Source: Bacteroidota bacterium
GTDB taxonomy: Bacteria; Bacteroidota; Ignavibacteria; Kapaibacteriales; NICIL-2
DNA length: 64,000 nucleotides
Assembly (NCBI GenBank): GCA_019695345.1
Contig: JAIBAE010000006.1
Coordinates: 1-64,000, forward strand
Reading direction: 5' to 3'
Part shown: in pieces, positions 17,080-24,775 of the stretch
Numbering within the stretch: the stretch's first letter is position 1
Layout: each line of letters starts with the position of its first letter
Notes under the pieces: generated by a model
Database searches by the model: none
Told to the model about the DNA's origin: nothing
What the model saw: only the letters and a program-made list of their open reading frames with translations
Program-made: the position numbers and the translations under genes

Positions 17080-17451
17080 TTAATACTCTTCTTCATTGGT
17101 ATCGTAATAATCATCTTCGTCAGGATAATCGTAGTTACCCGGGTTGTTATCATAATCGGCATCAATATCGTAACTATCCGCCTCCGCCAAATCACTATCC
17201 ACCTGTGGCGCATTGGCGGAATCAATGTTACCGGTAGTAGGGGGTTGATACAATCCCCGCCTAACACGTTCAAGTTTGCGTTCAAGAAATCGCTCAATAG
17301 TTCTTGTTGACATCTCAGGATATTCCTTATTGCAACGAAGTAGTATTTCACTTTTTTTTAATTGTTGATCCGTCCCATATATCAATCCAATGTTGATTTT
17401 ATTAATAAGCGTATTCTGGCTTTTAAGTTCTTTAAACAGATCCTGACCGAT
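17080..17451 (-). pseudogene. in-frame continuation of the AAA ATPase gene beyond its stop (C-terminal HTH part)
   Basis: Directly behind the TAA (17452-17454) of the AAA ATPase gene the same frame stays open for 123 codons. The first 70 residues are helical and look like the HTH tail found on RepA-like ATPases (EYPEMSTRTIERFLERKLER). The end is a run of D, E and Y. There is no ATG; the first usable start would be TTG 17385, without a ribosome binding site. It may therefore be reached by stop-codon readthrough, or it is the dead remainder of a longer gene. Confidence 0.55.
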
Positions 17452-18198
17452 TTACTCAAGTAACATACTATCATTTACAAGCTGGTACTTGAACACCTGA
17501 CTTTTAATACTATCGGGGAGATAGTTACCCTTGGTTACATGTAAGCAAAATACATTATGCTCCTTAGGATTCTTGGTAATTTCAAATACTACCCTTGGTA
17601 CTGCAATCCAGGCGGTTGCCCCTAAAGCGTTCTTCTTATGTGGTTCGTAACCATAACTACCTTTACCAGTGTGATGGATAAGAGCTATATGGCAGTTACG
17701 TCGTTGCGCAAACTCTTTAACAGCATTTAACCGATTTCTTACGCCGGTGTTGTCTTTTATGTCAATCTTCACAGGTAATAAGTCGGTAAACACATCAATA
17801 ACAATTATATCATAGTTTGTTGAACCAATAAGCTCTTCCAGCCCAAATAAAAAGTTATCAGTATCATTGATGAACAATTGATGGAAAGAATCGGGTGGAT
17901 TTTCAACACTTAATTCATCCAATATAGAAGTAGAACGAGAACACACTTTACGTTGTGTATCCTCGGTAAAGCAATACAGTATTTTAGGTTTCTTTCCTGG
18001 TACAGGAAACCCTAATACCGTTTCCGATTGTAGCATAAGCTGGATGCACAAATTAAGGCACCAAAGAGATTTCCCGGAATCGGGAGCACCAACAATAAGG
18101 GATAGTTCACCCCGTGTAAATAGCGGTTCGACGATGTAATCATCGTCAGGAAAATTGCTTGATAGCAATTGCGGAAATGTTGTGAGTATATTACTCAT
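17452..18198 (-). CDS. RepA-like AAA ATPase of the island (AAA_25 type)
   Basis: A RecA-fold ATPase related to plasmid RepA/RSF1010-type hexameric helicases, which Bacteroidota elements use for replication. Start ATG 18198 has an excellent AAAGGAG six bases upstream, preferred over 18255. The 248-aa product has Walker A GAPDSGKS (37-44), Walker B IIVIDVF ending in D135, and a sensor-like IALIHHTGKG (171-180). The family is usually about 350 aa with a C-terminal winged or HTH part; here a TAA ends the protein early while the frame continues, so it is either truncated or subject to readthrough. It is transcribed in the same direction as the HTH gene and integrase upstream. Confidence 0.8.
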   Translation of the reverse strand: MSNILTTFPQLLSSNFPDDDYIVEPLFTRGELSLIVGAPDSGKSLWCLNLCIQLMLQSETVLGFPVPGKKPKILYCFTEDTQRKVCSRSTSILDELSVENPPDSFHQLFINDTDNFLFGLEELIGSTNYDIIVIDVFTDLLPVKIDIKDNTGVRNRLNAVKEFAQRRNCHIALIHHTGKGSYGYEPHKKNALGATAWIAVPRVVFEITKNPKEHNVFCLHVTKGNYLPDSIKSQVFKYQLVNDSMLLE

Positions 18199-18275
18199 AT
18201 TAATCTCCTTTCTTGTTATTGCCAATGCAAGCATAGTTTGTACTTTTGTACACATTAGTACGCAAGCATTAGCTT

Positions 18276-18312
18276 GTTAATAAAATAGCCAACCAGTTCT
18301 AGCTAGTTGGCT
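18276..18312 (-). terminator. possible terminator behind the excisionase-like gene
   Basis: AGCCAACTAG / CTGGTTGGCT stem just downstream (minus strand) of the HTH gene stop, followed by TATTTTATT. The T-tract is imperfect, so attenuation between the HTH gene and the ATPase is also possible. Confidence 0.5.
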
Positions 18313-18319
18313 TTGTTTT

Positions 18320-18580
18320 TTAATTACGTTTGGTTAGGTTGTAAGTAGCGGCTTGCTGGCATAACTGTTCTTCCGTTTTCACTTCAAAAGAACGTATCCA
18401 GCTTATCAACTCCGATGCAAAAAAGTAGAGTATTTTCCCACGTTTACAATGTGGAATTTTACGCTGTGAAGTTAACTTGTAAATATATGATGGCTGTAGA
18501 TGAAGCAATGTAGATGCTTCTTCGATTGTGATTGGTTTTTCCTGCTCTCCAACCCTTGTTTCGTTTTCCAACTGTTCCAT
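18320..18580 (-). CDS. excisionase-family HTH protein
   Basis: A small DNA-binding protein of the MerR-like helix_turn_helix_17 / Xis family, expected to bend att DNA and direct excision, or to regulate the integrase. ATG 18580 is chosen because AGGAAAAG lies just before it (86 aa); an N-terminally longer form from 18637 is possible. The HTH reads ITIEEASTLLHLQPSYIYKL, then SQRKIPHCKRGKILYF and a helix SELISWIRSF, the standard excisionase-family layout. It lies in the integrase-hypothetical-xis-ATPase order common in Bacteroidota integrative elements. Confidence 0.85.
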   Translation of the reverse strand: MEQLENETRVGEQEKPITIEEASTLLHLQPSYIYKLTSQRKIPHCKRGKILYFFASELISWIRSFEVKTEEQLCQQAATYNLTKRN

Positions 18581-18689
18581 AACTTTTCCTATTATTGTAT
18601 GATTATAATTTCCTTTTGCGAAACTATCTGTCATCAATAAACTATCTATGGAAAAACTGGAAGAAAAACTGGAAAAACTGGAAATGCTG

Positions 18690-19370
18690 TTACTCTGTTA
18701 CTTTATCTAATGCATCCTTAAATGCTCGTTTACCATAAATCCCATTGTTTGTTTCGTATTTACATTTACTAAACTGTTCATTGTATGCTTTTTCTGTGAA
18801 TTGTTCTTGGGAATATTTAGTTACAATATGAGTATGTAATTCCCAAGGTTGGCAGTTAAAACATTTAAATTCATCCAGCTTTTTCAATAATAAAAATAGA
18901 TTTGGTTTTGAGCTGTTCCATAGCAATGTATGATTTTGTTGTAACCAACTTTGAAATTCGCTTAATGTGAGGTGAGAGTATTTGTGATTATTTAATACGT
19001 AGTATATTGGCTCAATGAATTTGTTTATAGGTTTATCAACCTCTGCAGTATGTTGTGAGATGTATATTTCAGTATCTCCAAATAAGAAATCATCGATTAT
19101 TGCTATCACCTTTTGCAAATCACTCTTTATCTGTTTCTCTTGTTGGCTTCGGGTTGGTGGTGTAATGTATGACAAATATCTATTATTACTAAAGTACTCA
19201 TTATCTATCAGCTCATTACATATTGAGTTGTGATTACCATTACTAAATGTGTTAGTAAGATTTTCAATTATTCTTTTGTCATTTCCATTCAGTATTCTAT
19301 TCAACTCAGGTTCCAAATTAGGCTTACCAATCAAATCTTTAATCGTTCTTGTCAAATCACTATATCTCAT
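18690..19370 (-). CDS. hypothetical island protein between integrase and excisionase (226 aa)
   Basis: I do not recognise this 226-aa soluble protein. It has an N-terminal helix (SDLTRTIKDLIGKP), a middle with KQIKSDLQKVIAIIDDFLFG, and an aromatic C-terminal half. A GG-containing sequence precedes the ATG at 19370, and the gene begins 19 bp after the integrase stop, so the two are likely co-transcribed. Unknown genes in this slot between integrase and excisionase are common in Bacteroidota mobile elements. A part in control of excision or replication is inferred from position only. Confidence 0.7.
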   Translation of the reverse strand: MRYSDLTRTIKDLIGKPNLEPELNRILNGNDKRIIENLTNTFSNGNHNSICNELIDNEYFSNNRYLSYITPPTRSQQEKQIKSDLQKVIAIIDDFLFGDTEIYISQHTAEVDKPINKFIEPIYYVLNNHKYSHLTLSEFQSWLQQNHTLLWNSSKPNLFLLLKKLDEFKCFNCQPWELHTHIVTKYSQEQFTEKAYNEQFSKCKYETNNGIYGKRAFKDALDKVTE

Positions 19371-19389
19371 TTCCAGCCCTTAGTAAATA

Positions 19390-20445
19390 TTATAAATCCG
19401 GTAATAAATCAACTGCTTGTCTTTTTTTACTATCAATTACTTTGGTGTAAATCTGAGTATGCTTAATGTCGGTATGCCCTAACAATTTAGAAATAGTAAA
19501 CAGGTCCGCACCATAGGTTAAACTCAATGTAGCGTATGTATGCCGTGCAACATGGAACGTAATGTTTTTAGTTATTCCAGCATTCTTAGCCCATACTTTA
19601 AGCCACTTATTTGTTTTCCAATCATCGGTAAACAATCCAAACAGGGGAGTGTTATAATCTTTAGTCTTGTTTTCAGGTAGATACTTCAACGCATTTTTAG
19701 ACAGCGGTAACGTAACCGGCTCTTTTGTTTTCTGTTGCTTAAAAACCAATTCCCCATGTATCAGATTCTGTTTCGTTAGTCTTTTAACATCACTTATTCT
19801 TAAGCCCGTATAGCAACAAAACAAAAAAGCTAACTTCACTTGTGGTCTGGGGCATTCGGTAGCATTTAATAAACGAAGTTCTTCAATAGTAAGGTAAGTT
19901 CTGTTAGTGCTAACTGTAGTAACTGCTTTTACCAACTGTGCTGGATTACTTTTAATGATTCCATCTCTCATTGCTTTATTCAAAGTTGCTTTAACACATG
20001 AATAATATGTTGCAACAGAATTCCTGCTTACCTTACTTCCTAAGTATTCTTGAAACGATTCTAACCAAGCAGGAGTAATGCGTTTAAACGGAATACTACC
20101 TTCGGTAAAAGCTAACAAGTGATTAAGTGTGTTCTTGTATTGTTTTAATCCGCTCTTCTCGTACTGCAGTCTGAAGTATGCAATAAAGTCTGCATTGGCT
20201 TTTGTTTTACTAGGTCGGTCATACTCATCATTCTGTAACTCAATAACACGTTGAGCAGTAATTGTATTTGCTAATGCAAGTGTTTCTTTATCTACTCTAC
20301 TATCACCGGTAAGAAACAGCTTAAGGTATTCTTTTTGTCGTTTTCCGTTAATGTGCATGTCGAGATATAGCGTGTATCCACTTGCTATTTTTCTCTTCCT
20401 GAGTACAACGTTCTTATGTGCAGATAATGTAGATTTTGCTTTCAT
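19390..20445 (-). CDS. int: tyrosine recombinase / integrase of the island
   Basis: The 351-aa site-specific recombinase carries out integration at the tRNA-Pro 3' end. It has an N-terminal Arm-DNA-binding strand domain (SGYTLYLDMHINGKRQKEYL), a SAM-like core-binding domain (about 85-180), and the catalytic domain. Catalytic residues are R216 (TGLRISD), a Lys in QQKTKEP (239-241), H298 and R301 (HVARHTYATL), H324 (LLGHTD) and the nucleophile Y333 (QIYTKV), all present. The start codon abuts the right copy of the 27-bp repeat, so the protein may regulate its own gene. attR lies 140 bp behind its 5' end, the normal place for an element integrase. Confidence 0.95.
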   Translation of the reverse strand: MKAKSTLSAHKNVVLRKRKIASGYTLYLDMHINGKRQKEYLKLFLTGDSRVDKETLALANTITAQRVIELQNDEYDRPSKTKANADFIAYFRLQYEKSGLKQYKNTLNHLLAFTEGSIPFKRITPAWLESFQEYLGSKVSRNSVATYYSCVKATLNKAMRDGIIKSNPAQLVKAVTTVSTNRTYLTIEELRLLNATECPRPQVKLAFLFCCYTGLRISDVKRLTKQNLIHGELVFKQQKTKEPVTLPLSKNALKYLPENKTKDYNTPLFGLFTDDWKTNKWLKVWAKNAGITKNITFHVARHTYATLSLTYGADLFTISKLLGHTDIKHTQIYTKVIDSKKRQAVDLLPDL

Positions 20446-20447
20446 GA

Positions 20448-20474
20448 ATCGTGGGACGAATAAGGGACGAAATT
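20448..20474 (+). repeat. 27-bp direct repeat, right copy (candidate arm site / int operator)
   Basis: Identical to 6975-7001, with the doubled GGGACGAA octamer. It ends two bases upstream of the integrase start codon, within its likely leader or promoter. Confidence 0.7.
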
Positions 20475-20585
20475 GGGTTAAACATAGTCAACCAACCGCA
20501 AGCAAAATACAAACAAATCTCTAAAATTTTGAAAATAATGACGTTTTGTTGATAATATTTTCGTTTGTTTTCTATATCAAAGAGC

Positions 20586-20611
20586 TGGGTTCAAATCCCG
20601 CCACTCCGACA
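20586..20611 (+). other. attR: right attachment site of the genomic island
   Basis: Exact 26-bp copy of the tRNA-Pro 3' end found at 6919-6944. It is not part of an intact tRNA; the sequence 5' of it (TATCAAAGAGC) does not complete one. Confidence 0.9.
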
Positions 20612-20619
20612 AGAAAGAG

Positions 20620-20654
20620 AAACCTGCATGAGTTTACTTATGCAGGTTTTTTTT
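20620..20654 (+). terminator. original tRNA-Pro terminator, now separated from its gene
   Basis: Stem AAACCTGCAT / ATGCAGGTTT followed by a run of T, 9 bp behind attR. Before the island inserted it would have followed the tRNA directly. Confidence 0.85.
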
Positions 20655-20664
20655 ATTGGCGTAT

Positions 20665-20742
20665 GGTTTAACCGCCACAGCCGAAGCGACTTGCCTGCGC
20701 GGCAACGTGTCCGCTCCGAGCCGTTGTGCGTCGCGTAATTCC
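20665..20742 (+). repeat. type II dispersed repeat, copy 1
   Basis: Contains ACCGCCACAGCCGAAGCGAC, then GCGCGGCAACGTGTCCGCTC and GTTGTGCGTCGCG. Matches the copies at 24591 and 34557 in the CGGCAAC-x-x-TGTCCG core. The rest of the gap 20655-20874 shows only AT-rich promoter-like sequence. Confidence 0.6.
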
Positions 20743-20874
20743 CTAATTCATTTAAACATAATTATTCAGTAACTTGATGTTGTGAATCTTATGAACTGTA
20801 GAATAGTGGATTGTTACAGAGTCTGTTAGTATCAAACAAAGTTTTAAAAATTCCTTAATTATTTTTGAATCAAT

Positions 20875-21729
20875 ATGAAACACCTTGTCATTCTTATTGT
20901 TTTATTTTATTCGGCACCCTGTTTTACACAGGATTTTCCAGTATCCCATGATATTGAAGATTCATTAGATATCGGCACAATCGTTTTTGGGGATATAGGT
21001 TTAGCCGGATATGATTTAAGTAGAGCAGAGGATTTTTTAGCTAAAAACGGGGTAAGATATTCACCTAATGGAAATGTTAAGTGGTCACCAGATTTTAGCT
21101 TGGGATTCAAATCTAAAATTAGAAAAGATAATATATACTTTGGGCTTGACTTTACTTTCCCTACAGAAACAACTGATCGTAATGCATATTTCCAAGATGA
21201 AAATCAATCAAATTCTAATTACTGGACATCTTATTGGTGCCATTTAAGCAGATGGTATTTGAATTTTTCGTTAAGCAATATTTTATATAAATCGGATAAT
21301 ATAATCATAATGAATTCCGTTGGAATATCACCTGGCGTATATAAAATTAGTGTATTGAGGGACTTTGACTCTGACACAATAGTATTTCACAATAATTTTA
21401 AGGATGAATTAGATTACCCTAATAATTTCAGAACGGAGCAAACGACTTTACATTATACAGTAAAAGGTTCAATTGGTATAGAATCTTATTTTGATCTAAT
21501 TCGTATTAGATTATCAAATTCAAAAATTCAAACTGAGCAGTCAAACTCAGTGTTTCTACAAAGACGATTTGAAATATGGTTTGGAGGTTATATAAATTAT
21601 AATCCAATTTTTTATAATTATTCTCCGGATTACTATGGTAGAGAAGGGTTGTCTTTCTCACCACCTCTTTTCCAATATGGATTAAGATTGATGTGTACAA
21701 TGCCTTACAGGTATATTGTAGTACGATGA
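20875..21729 (+). CDS. secreted hypothetical protein, probably outer-membrane barrel
   Basis: A 284-aa protein with a clear signal peptide (MKHLVILIVLFYSAPCFTQ, cleavage near CFTQ-DF). The mature part alternates short strand-like segments rich in aromatic residues (IYFGLDFTFP; WYLNFSLSNILY; FEIWFGGYINYNPIFYNYS; FQYGLRLMCTM) and ends on a strand, as expected of a small beta-barrel or a barrel-associated protein. I recognise no family. It stands alone just outside the island, with a dispersed repeat starting 4 bp behind its stop. AT-rich codons are similar to the island, so it may itself be acquired. Confidence 0.65.
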   Translation: MKHLVILIVLFYSAPCFTQDFPVSHDIEDSLDIGTIVFGDIGLAGYDLSRAEDFLAKNGVRYSPNGNVKWSPDFSLGFKSKIRKDNIYFGLDFTFPTETTDRNAYFQDENQSNSNYWTSYWCHLSRWYLNFSLSNILYKSDNIIIMNSVGISPGVYKISVLRDFDSDTIVFHNNFKDELDYPNNFRTEQTTLHYTVKGSIGIESYFDLIRIRLSNSKIQTEQSNSVFLQRRFEIWFGGYINYNPIFYNYSPDYYGREGLSFSPPLFQYGLRLMCTMPYRYIVVR

Positions 21730-21732
21730 TAC

Positions 21733-21799
21733 TGGACGGCTGAAACCGGAAAGAATGATAACCTGCCGTTCGGTGCCGTCCCGCGTTAGCAAAAAAAAA
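21733..21799 (+). repeat. type I dispersed repeat, copy 6
   Basis: Begins 4 bp after the previous stop; left end is diverged (GGACGGCTGAAACCGG), right end GTTCGGTGCCGTCCCGCG then TTAGC and a run of nine A. The A-run also serves as the T-tract of the tRNA terminator on the opposite strand. Confidence 0.85.
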
Positions 21800-21827
21800 G
21801 CCGAAGAAATTACTTTCTCCGGCTTTA
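21791..21827 (-). terminator. terminator of the tRNA-Ala/tRNA-Asp transcript
   Basis: On the minus strand, AAAGCCGGAGAAA pairs with TTTCTTCGGCTTT, followed by T residues that come from the A-run of a dispersed repeat. Confidence 0.8.
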
Positions 21828-21829
21828 TG

Positions 21830-21904
21830 CGGAACCGACGAGGCTCGAACTCGCGACCTCTGCCTTGACAGGGCAGCGCTCTAACCAAACTGAGCTACGA
21901 TTCC
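21830..21904 (-). tRNA. tRNA-Asp (anticodon GTC)
   Basis: Acceptor stem GGAATCG / CGGTTCC, anticodon loop CTGTCAA giving GTC, T arm GCGAGTTCGAGCCTCGT, and discriminator G as expected for Asp. CCA is not encoded. Confidence 0.93.
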
Positions 21905-21938
21905 GTTTTTATTTCAATTGTAAAGTGACTTCGAAGCG

Positions 21939-22011
<73 letters not shown>

Positions 22012-22133
22012 ATGTGTTCTGAACGGGTCGCAAAAATAACATTTGATTGTTGCTGCACAAAACTTTTTTTGCATGAATGTTGCAAAAGAATACTGTGTGT
22101 AAAAAAATCGTAAGTTTGGAGTGAACTTTACAA

Positions 22134-23315
22134 ATGAAAATCACCATGAAAGTTTCTTATTCTTATGCAGAAGAACGGTTGTTTGCATTGTTGAAGGAAC
22201 AGGACTTAGATGTACGGCGAAGAAAAGCACACGGATTATGGCTGGATGTTATTACACACAAGCAACAACCCATTACAATTGATAACCGCGCATTGTTTCT
22301 ATTTTACGGAAAAGCGCAACATGTAACTTTAGTTGGCGACTGGAGTTACTGGCAACCCAATACTTCATTGCAACGTATTGAACATACCGATTTATTCTAC
22401 GCTATCGTACAATTCCCGCCGGATGCTCGGCTGCAATATAAAATGATTGTTGATGGAAATTGGCTGAACGACCCGGCTAACTATCGCGTTCAGGCAGAGG
22501 GATTTGGCTATAACAGTGAATTCTGGATGCCGGAGTATCAGGATATTTCGATGCTGGAGGTACACCATGCCGTACAACATGGTAGTATTGAAAGGGTTAT
22601 GTTCGAAAGCACCTTGTTGAACTCGCACCGGGAAATGTTTTTTTATACACCTCCTAAAAAAATTAATGGCAATGATAAACAAGATGCATTATTACCAAAT
22701 GAGTTACCGTTATTGGTAATTCACGATGGTGGTGAGGCAATTCGGCTTGGCAGATTTAATGTGATAATGGATAATCTTATTTCGGAAAATAAAATTCCTC
22801 GAGTTGCTGCGGTGTTTATTTCGCCACAAATGCGTAATGAAGAATATGCAACCAACAATGATTACATACGCTTCACAACAGAGGAAGCATTGCCATTTAT
22901 TCTTGCTGAATTTGAAAAACGCGGTGTGAAAATTTCCGATGACCGTTACATGCGTTGTGTTACCGGTGCATCGTTAGGTGGATTACTTTCTACAAAAACT
23001 GTGTTAAAATATCCCGATGCATTTGGTAGCGTGATTGCACAGTCTCCATCATATTGGTGGAACCGCGGTGAAATCTTTAGGATGAACGAAATGCACAACG
23101 CACATCGTATTCATTTTGTAATCCAGACCGGAACTATTTGCGATGCCAAAGACCTTGCAAGTTTAATGGCAACCAGATTACGCTCTATGGCGGCTAAAGT
23201 TGATTACTTCGAGCACTCACAGGGTCATACATGGGGTAACTGGCGCACAACATTTTCGCAAGGATTGCAGGCGTGGTTGCCAAAAAAGCATAGCGAACAT
23301 ATTATCGAACTGTAG
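22134..23315 (+). CDS. esterase-D/enterochelin-esterase family hydrolase with N-terminal CBM48-like domain
   Basis: A 393-aa, probably cytoplasmic, alpha/beta hydrolase. Residues 45-135 form an immunoglobulin-like E-set/CBM48 domain (VTLVGDWSYWQPN; LQYKMIVDGNWLND) as in glycogen-binding and Fes-type esterases. The hydrolase part has LPLLVIHDGGEAIR, the nucleophile elbow GASLGG with S280, and the catalytic His in HSQGHTWGNWR near residue 365. In the family this fold cleaves ester bonds of siderophores, sugars or S-formylglutathione; the substrate here is unknown. ATG 22134 follows a GGAG at long spacing; ATG 22146 is an alternative. It is followed 45 bp later by the ATP-grasp gene, possibly on the same transcript. 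Confidence 0.85.
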   Translation: MKITMKVSYSYAEERLFALLKEQDLDVRRRKAHGLWLDVITHKQQPITIDNRALFLFYGKAQHVTLVGDWSYWQPNTSLQRIEHTDLFYAIVQFPPDARLQYKMIVDGNWLNDPANYRVQAEGFGYNSEFWMPEYQDISMLEVHHAVQHGSIERVMFESTLLNSHREMFFYTPPKKINGNDKQDALLPNELPLLVIHDGGEAIRLGRFNVIMDNLISENKIPRVAAVFISPQMRNEEYATNNDYIRFTTEEALPFILAEFEKRGVKISDDRYMRCVTGASLGGLLSTKTVLKYPDAFGSVIAQSPSYWWNRGEIFRMNEMHNAHRIHFVIQTGTICDAKDLASLMATRLRSMAAKVDYFEHSQGHTWGNWRTTFSQGLQAWLPKKHSEHIIEL

Positions 23316-23360
23316 TAACTCAACTCTGTTACATAGCAATTATTATTATTAGGGGATATC

Positions 23361-24536
23361 ATGGAAAAGAATGTATTATGTATTTGCGGGGCGTTGTTCG
23401 GACGTCCGTTTATTCAGGAAGCGCATAGGTTAGGATGGAACGTCTATCTGATGACCGAAGAAAAATATCTGAAAGAAGCATGGGAACGTGAGTATCTAAA
23501 AGATGTATTTGCAGTTCCTGATTTATACGATGAAAAAGTAGTTCGAAACGTTGTGACGTATTTATCACGTCAGATTAAGTTTGATAAAATTATTGGTCTT
23601 GGTGAGTTTGATATTGAAGTAGCTGCTGCACTACGCGAACACACACGAATTGCCGGAATGGGAGAAACAACCGCACGGTACTTCCGCGATAAACTTGCAA
23701 TGCGTATGAAAGCAAAGGAAGAAGGAATTTTGGTTCCGAGTTTTGTACGCATTCTTAACCATGCTGAAGTTAAAGAGTTCATGGATAAAACACCTGCGCC
23801 GCTCGTGTTTAAGCCACGTATGGGGGCATCGAGTGCAAAAGTGCGTAAGATTTTTCATCCCGATGAACTATGGACGGAAGTTGAAAAACTTGGCGATAAG
23901 CAATCGTCGTATTTGTTGGAAGAATACATACCGGGCGATGTATATCATGTGGATTCGGTTGTGTGGAATTATAAACCGGCGTATGCAAGTGTTTCTAAGT
24001 ATGGAATGCCCATGCTGGATTTAAACACCACCGGTGGAATCTTTACAACACGCCAAATCAAATTAGGTAGTCCCGATGAAAAAGCTTTACAGAAGATTAA
24101 TGCAGAAGTGATTAAGGCGTTTGGTTTGAAACAAGGTACAACACACATCGAGTACATTAAATCAAAAGAAGACGGAAAGTTCTACTTCCTTGAGGCAGGT
24201 GCACGTGTGGGTGGTGCAAGAATCCCTGATGTTATCTGGCATGCAACAGGTCTTTGCCAATGGCACGAGTGGGCACGCTTAGAACTTCGCGATGATGATA
24301 AATACAAAGCTCCAAAAACAAAACCAATGTATGGCGGTGGTATCTTTACCTTAGCTCGTCAGGATTTCCCGGATATGAGCAGTTATAACGACCCTGAAGT
24401 ATGTTGGGTACAAAATAAAAAGAATTATGCCGGACTTATTATGCGTTCCGAAGACCCGAACCGAATTGAAGAGTTGTTAACCAACTATTATCCTCGGTTT
24501 GCACAGGACTTCATGGCGCATGTACCAATGCCGTAA
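23361..24536 (+). CDS. ATP-grasp domain carboxylate-amine ligase-like protein
   Basis: A 391-aa enzyme of the ATP-grasp superfamily, related in layout to carbamoyl-phosphate synthase-like and biotin carboxylase-like ligases. It has an N-terminal Rossmann-like pre-ATP-grasp domain (VLCICGALFGRPFIQEA), then a lid with FKPRMGASSAKVRKI, the adenine-contacting SSYLLEEYIPGDVYHVDSVV, and the metal and phosphate site FYFLEAGARVGG. ATP-grasp enzymes form an acyl-phosphate and couple it to an amine or thiol; the substrate cannot be named. A GGGGAT ribosome binding site precedes ATG 23361 and a strong terminator follows the gene. Confidence 0.85.
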   Translation: MEKNVLCICGALFGRPFIQEAHRLGWNVYLMTEEKYLKEAWEREYLKDVFAVPDLYDEKVVRNVVTYLSRQIKFDKIIGLGEFDIEVAAALREHTRIAGMGETTARYFRDKLAMRMKAKEEGILVPSFVRILNHAEVKEFMDKTPAPLVFKPRMGASSAKVRKIFHPDELWTEVEKLGDKQSSYLLEEYIPGDVYHVDSVVWNYKPAYASVSKYGMPMLDLNTTGGIFTTRQIKLGSPDEKALQKINAEVIKAFGLKQGTTHIEYIKSKEDGKFYFLEAGARVGGARIPDVIWHATGLCQWHEWARLELRDDDKYKAPKTKPMYGGGIFTLARQDFPDMSSYNDPEVCWVQNKKNYAGLIMRSEDPNRIEELLTNYYPRFAQDFMAHVPMP

Positions 24537-24555
24537 AAGTACATCCTCTATATAG

Positions 24556-24590
24556 AAAACGGATGGAATTATTTCATCCGTTTTTTTTAT
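24556..24590 (+). terminator. terminator of the ATP-grasp gene
   Basis: Stem AAAACGGATG / CATCCGTTTT followed by a run of T. Confidence 0.9.
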
Positions 24591-24663
24591 GGGTTCCCAC
24601 ATCTGCCGAAGCAACTCTTCAGCTCGGCAACCCTGTCCGAACCAACCGTTGTGTGGCGCGTGA
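24591..24663 (+). repeat. type II dispersed repeat, copy 2
   Basis: GGGTTCCCACATCTGCCGAA, then CAGCTCGGCAACCCTGTCCG and CCGTTGTGTGGCGCG. Joined directly to a type I copy, making a compound unit. Confidence 0.75.
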
Positions 24664-24732
24664 TTGTTCTGTCCTGCACACAGAGTTTGTGCTGTAGGTA
24701 CGTTGCGGTGCAGTCCTGCGATAGCAGAAGAT
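24664..24732 (+). repeat. type I dispersed repeat, copy 7
   Basis: Left end TTGTTCTGTCCTGC and right end GGTGCAGTCCTGCGATAGC, showing the same GTCCTGC heptamer at both ends. The A-rich end is 44 bp from the permease start. A TATCTTGC box lies in between. Confidence 0.85.
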
Positions 24733-24775
24733 TTTATTATAGGAATAAATGGTTGTATCTTGCCGATAAAAACGT

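Noticed and set aside
17058-17351. 97-codon frame overlapping the tail of the AAA ATPase frame, reached through a run of eight A
   Set aside because: A frameshift at the A-run was considered, but the translation (repetitive I, T, M) looks like a shadow of the acidic D/E/Y tail in the neighbouring frame.
6870-20611. The island as a complete prophage or a conjugative element
   Set aside because: No capsid, portal, large terminase, tail, relaxase or type IV secretion gene is present in the 13.7 kb.
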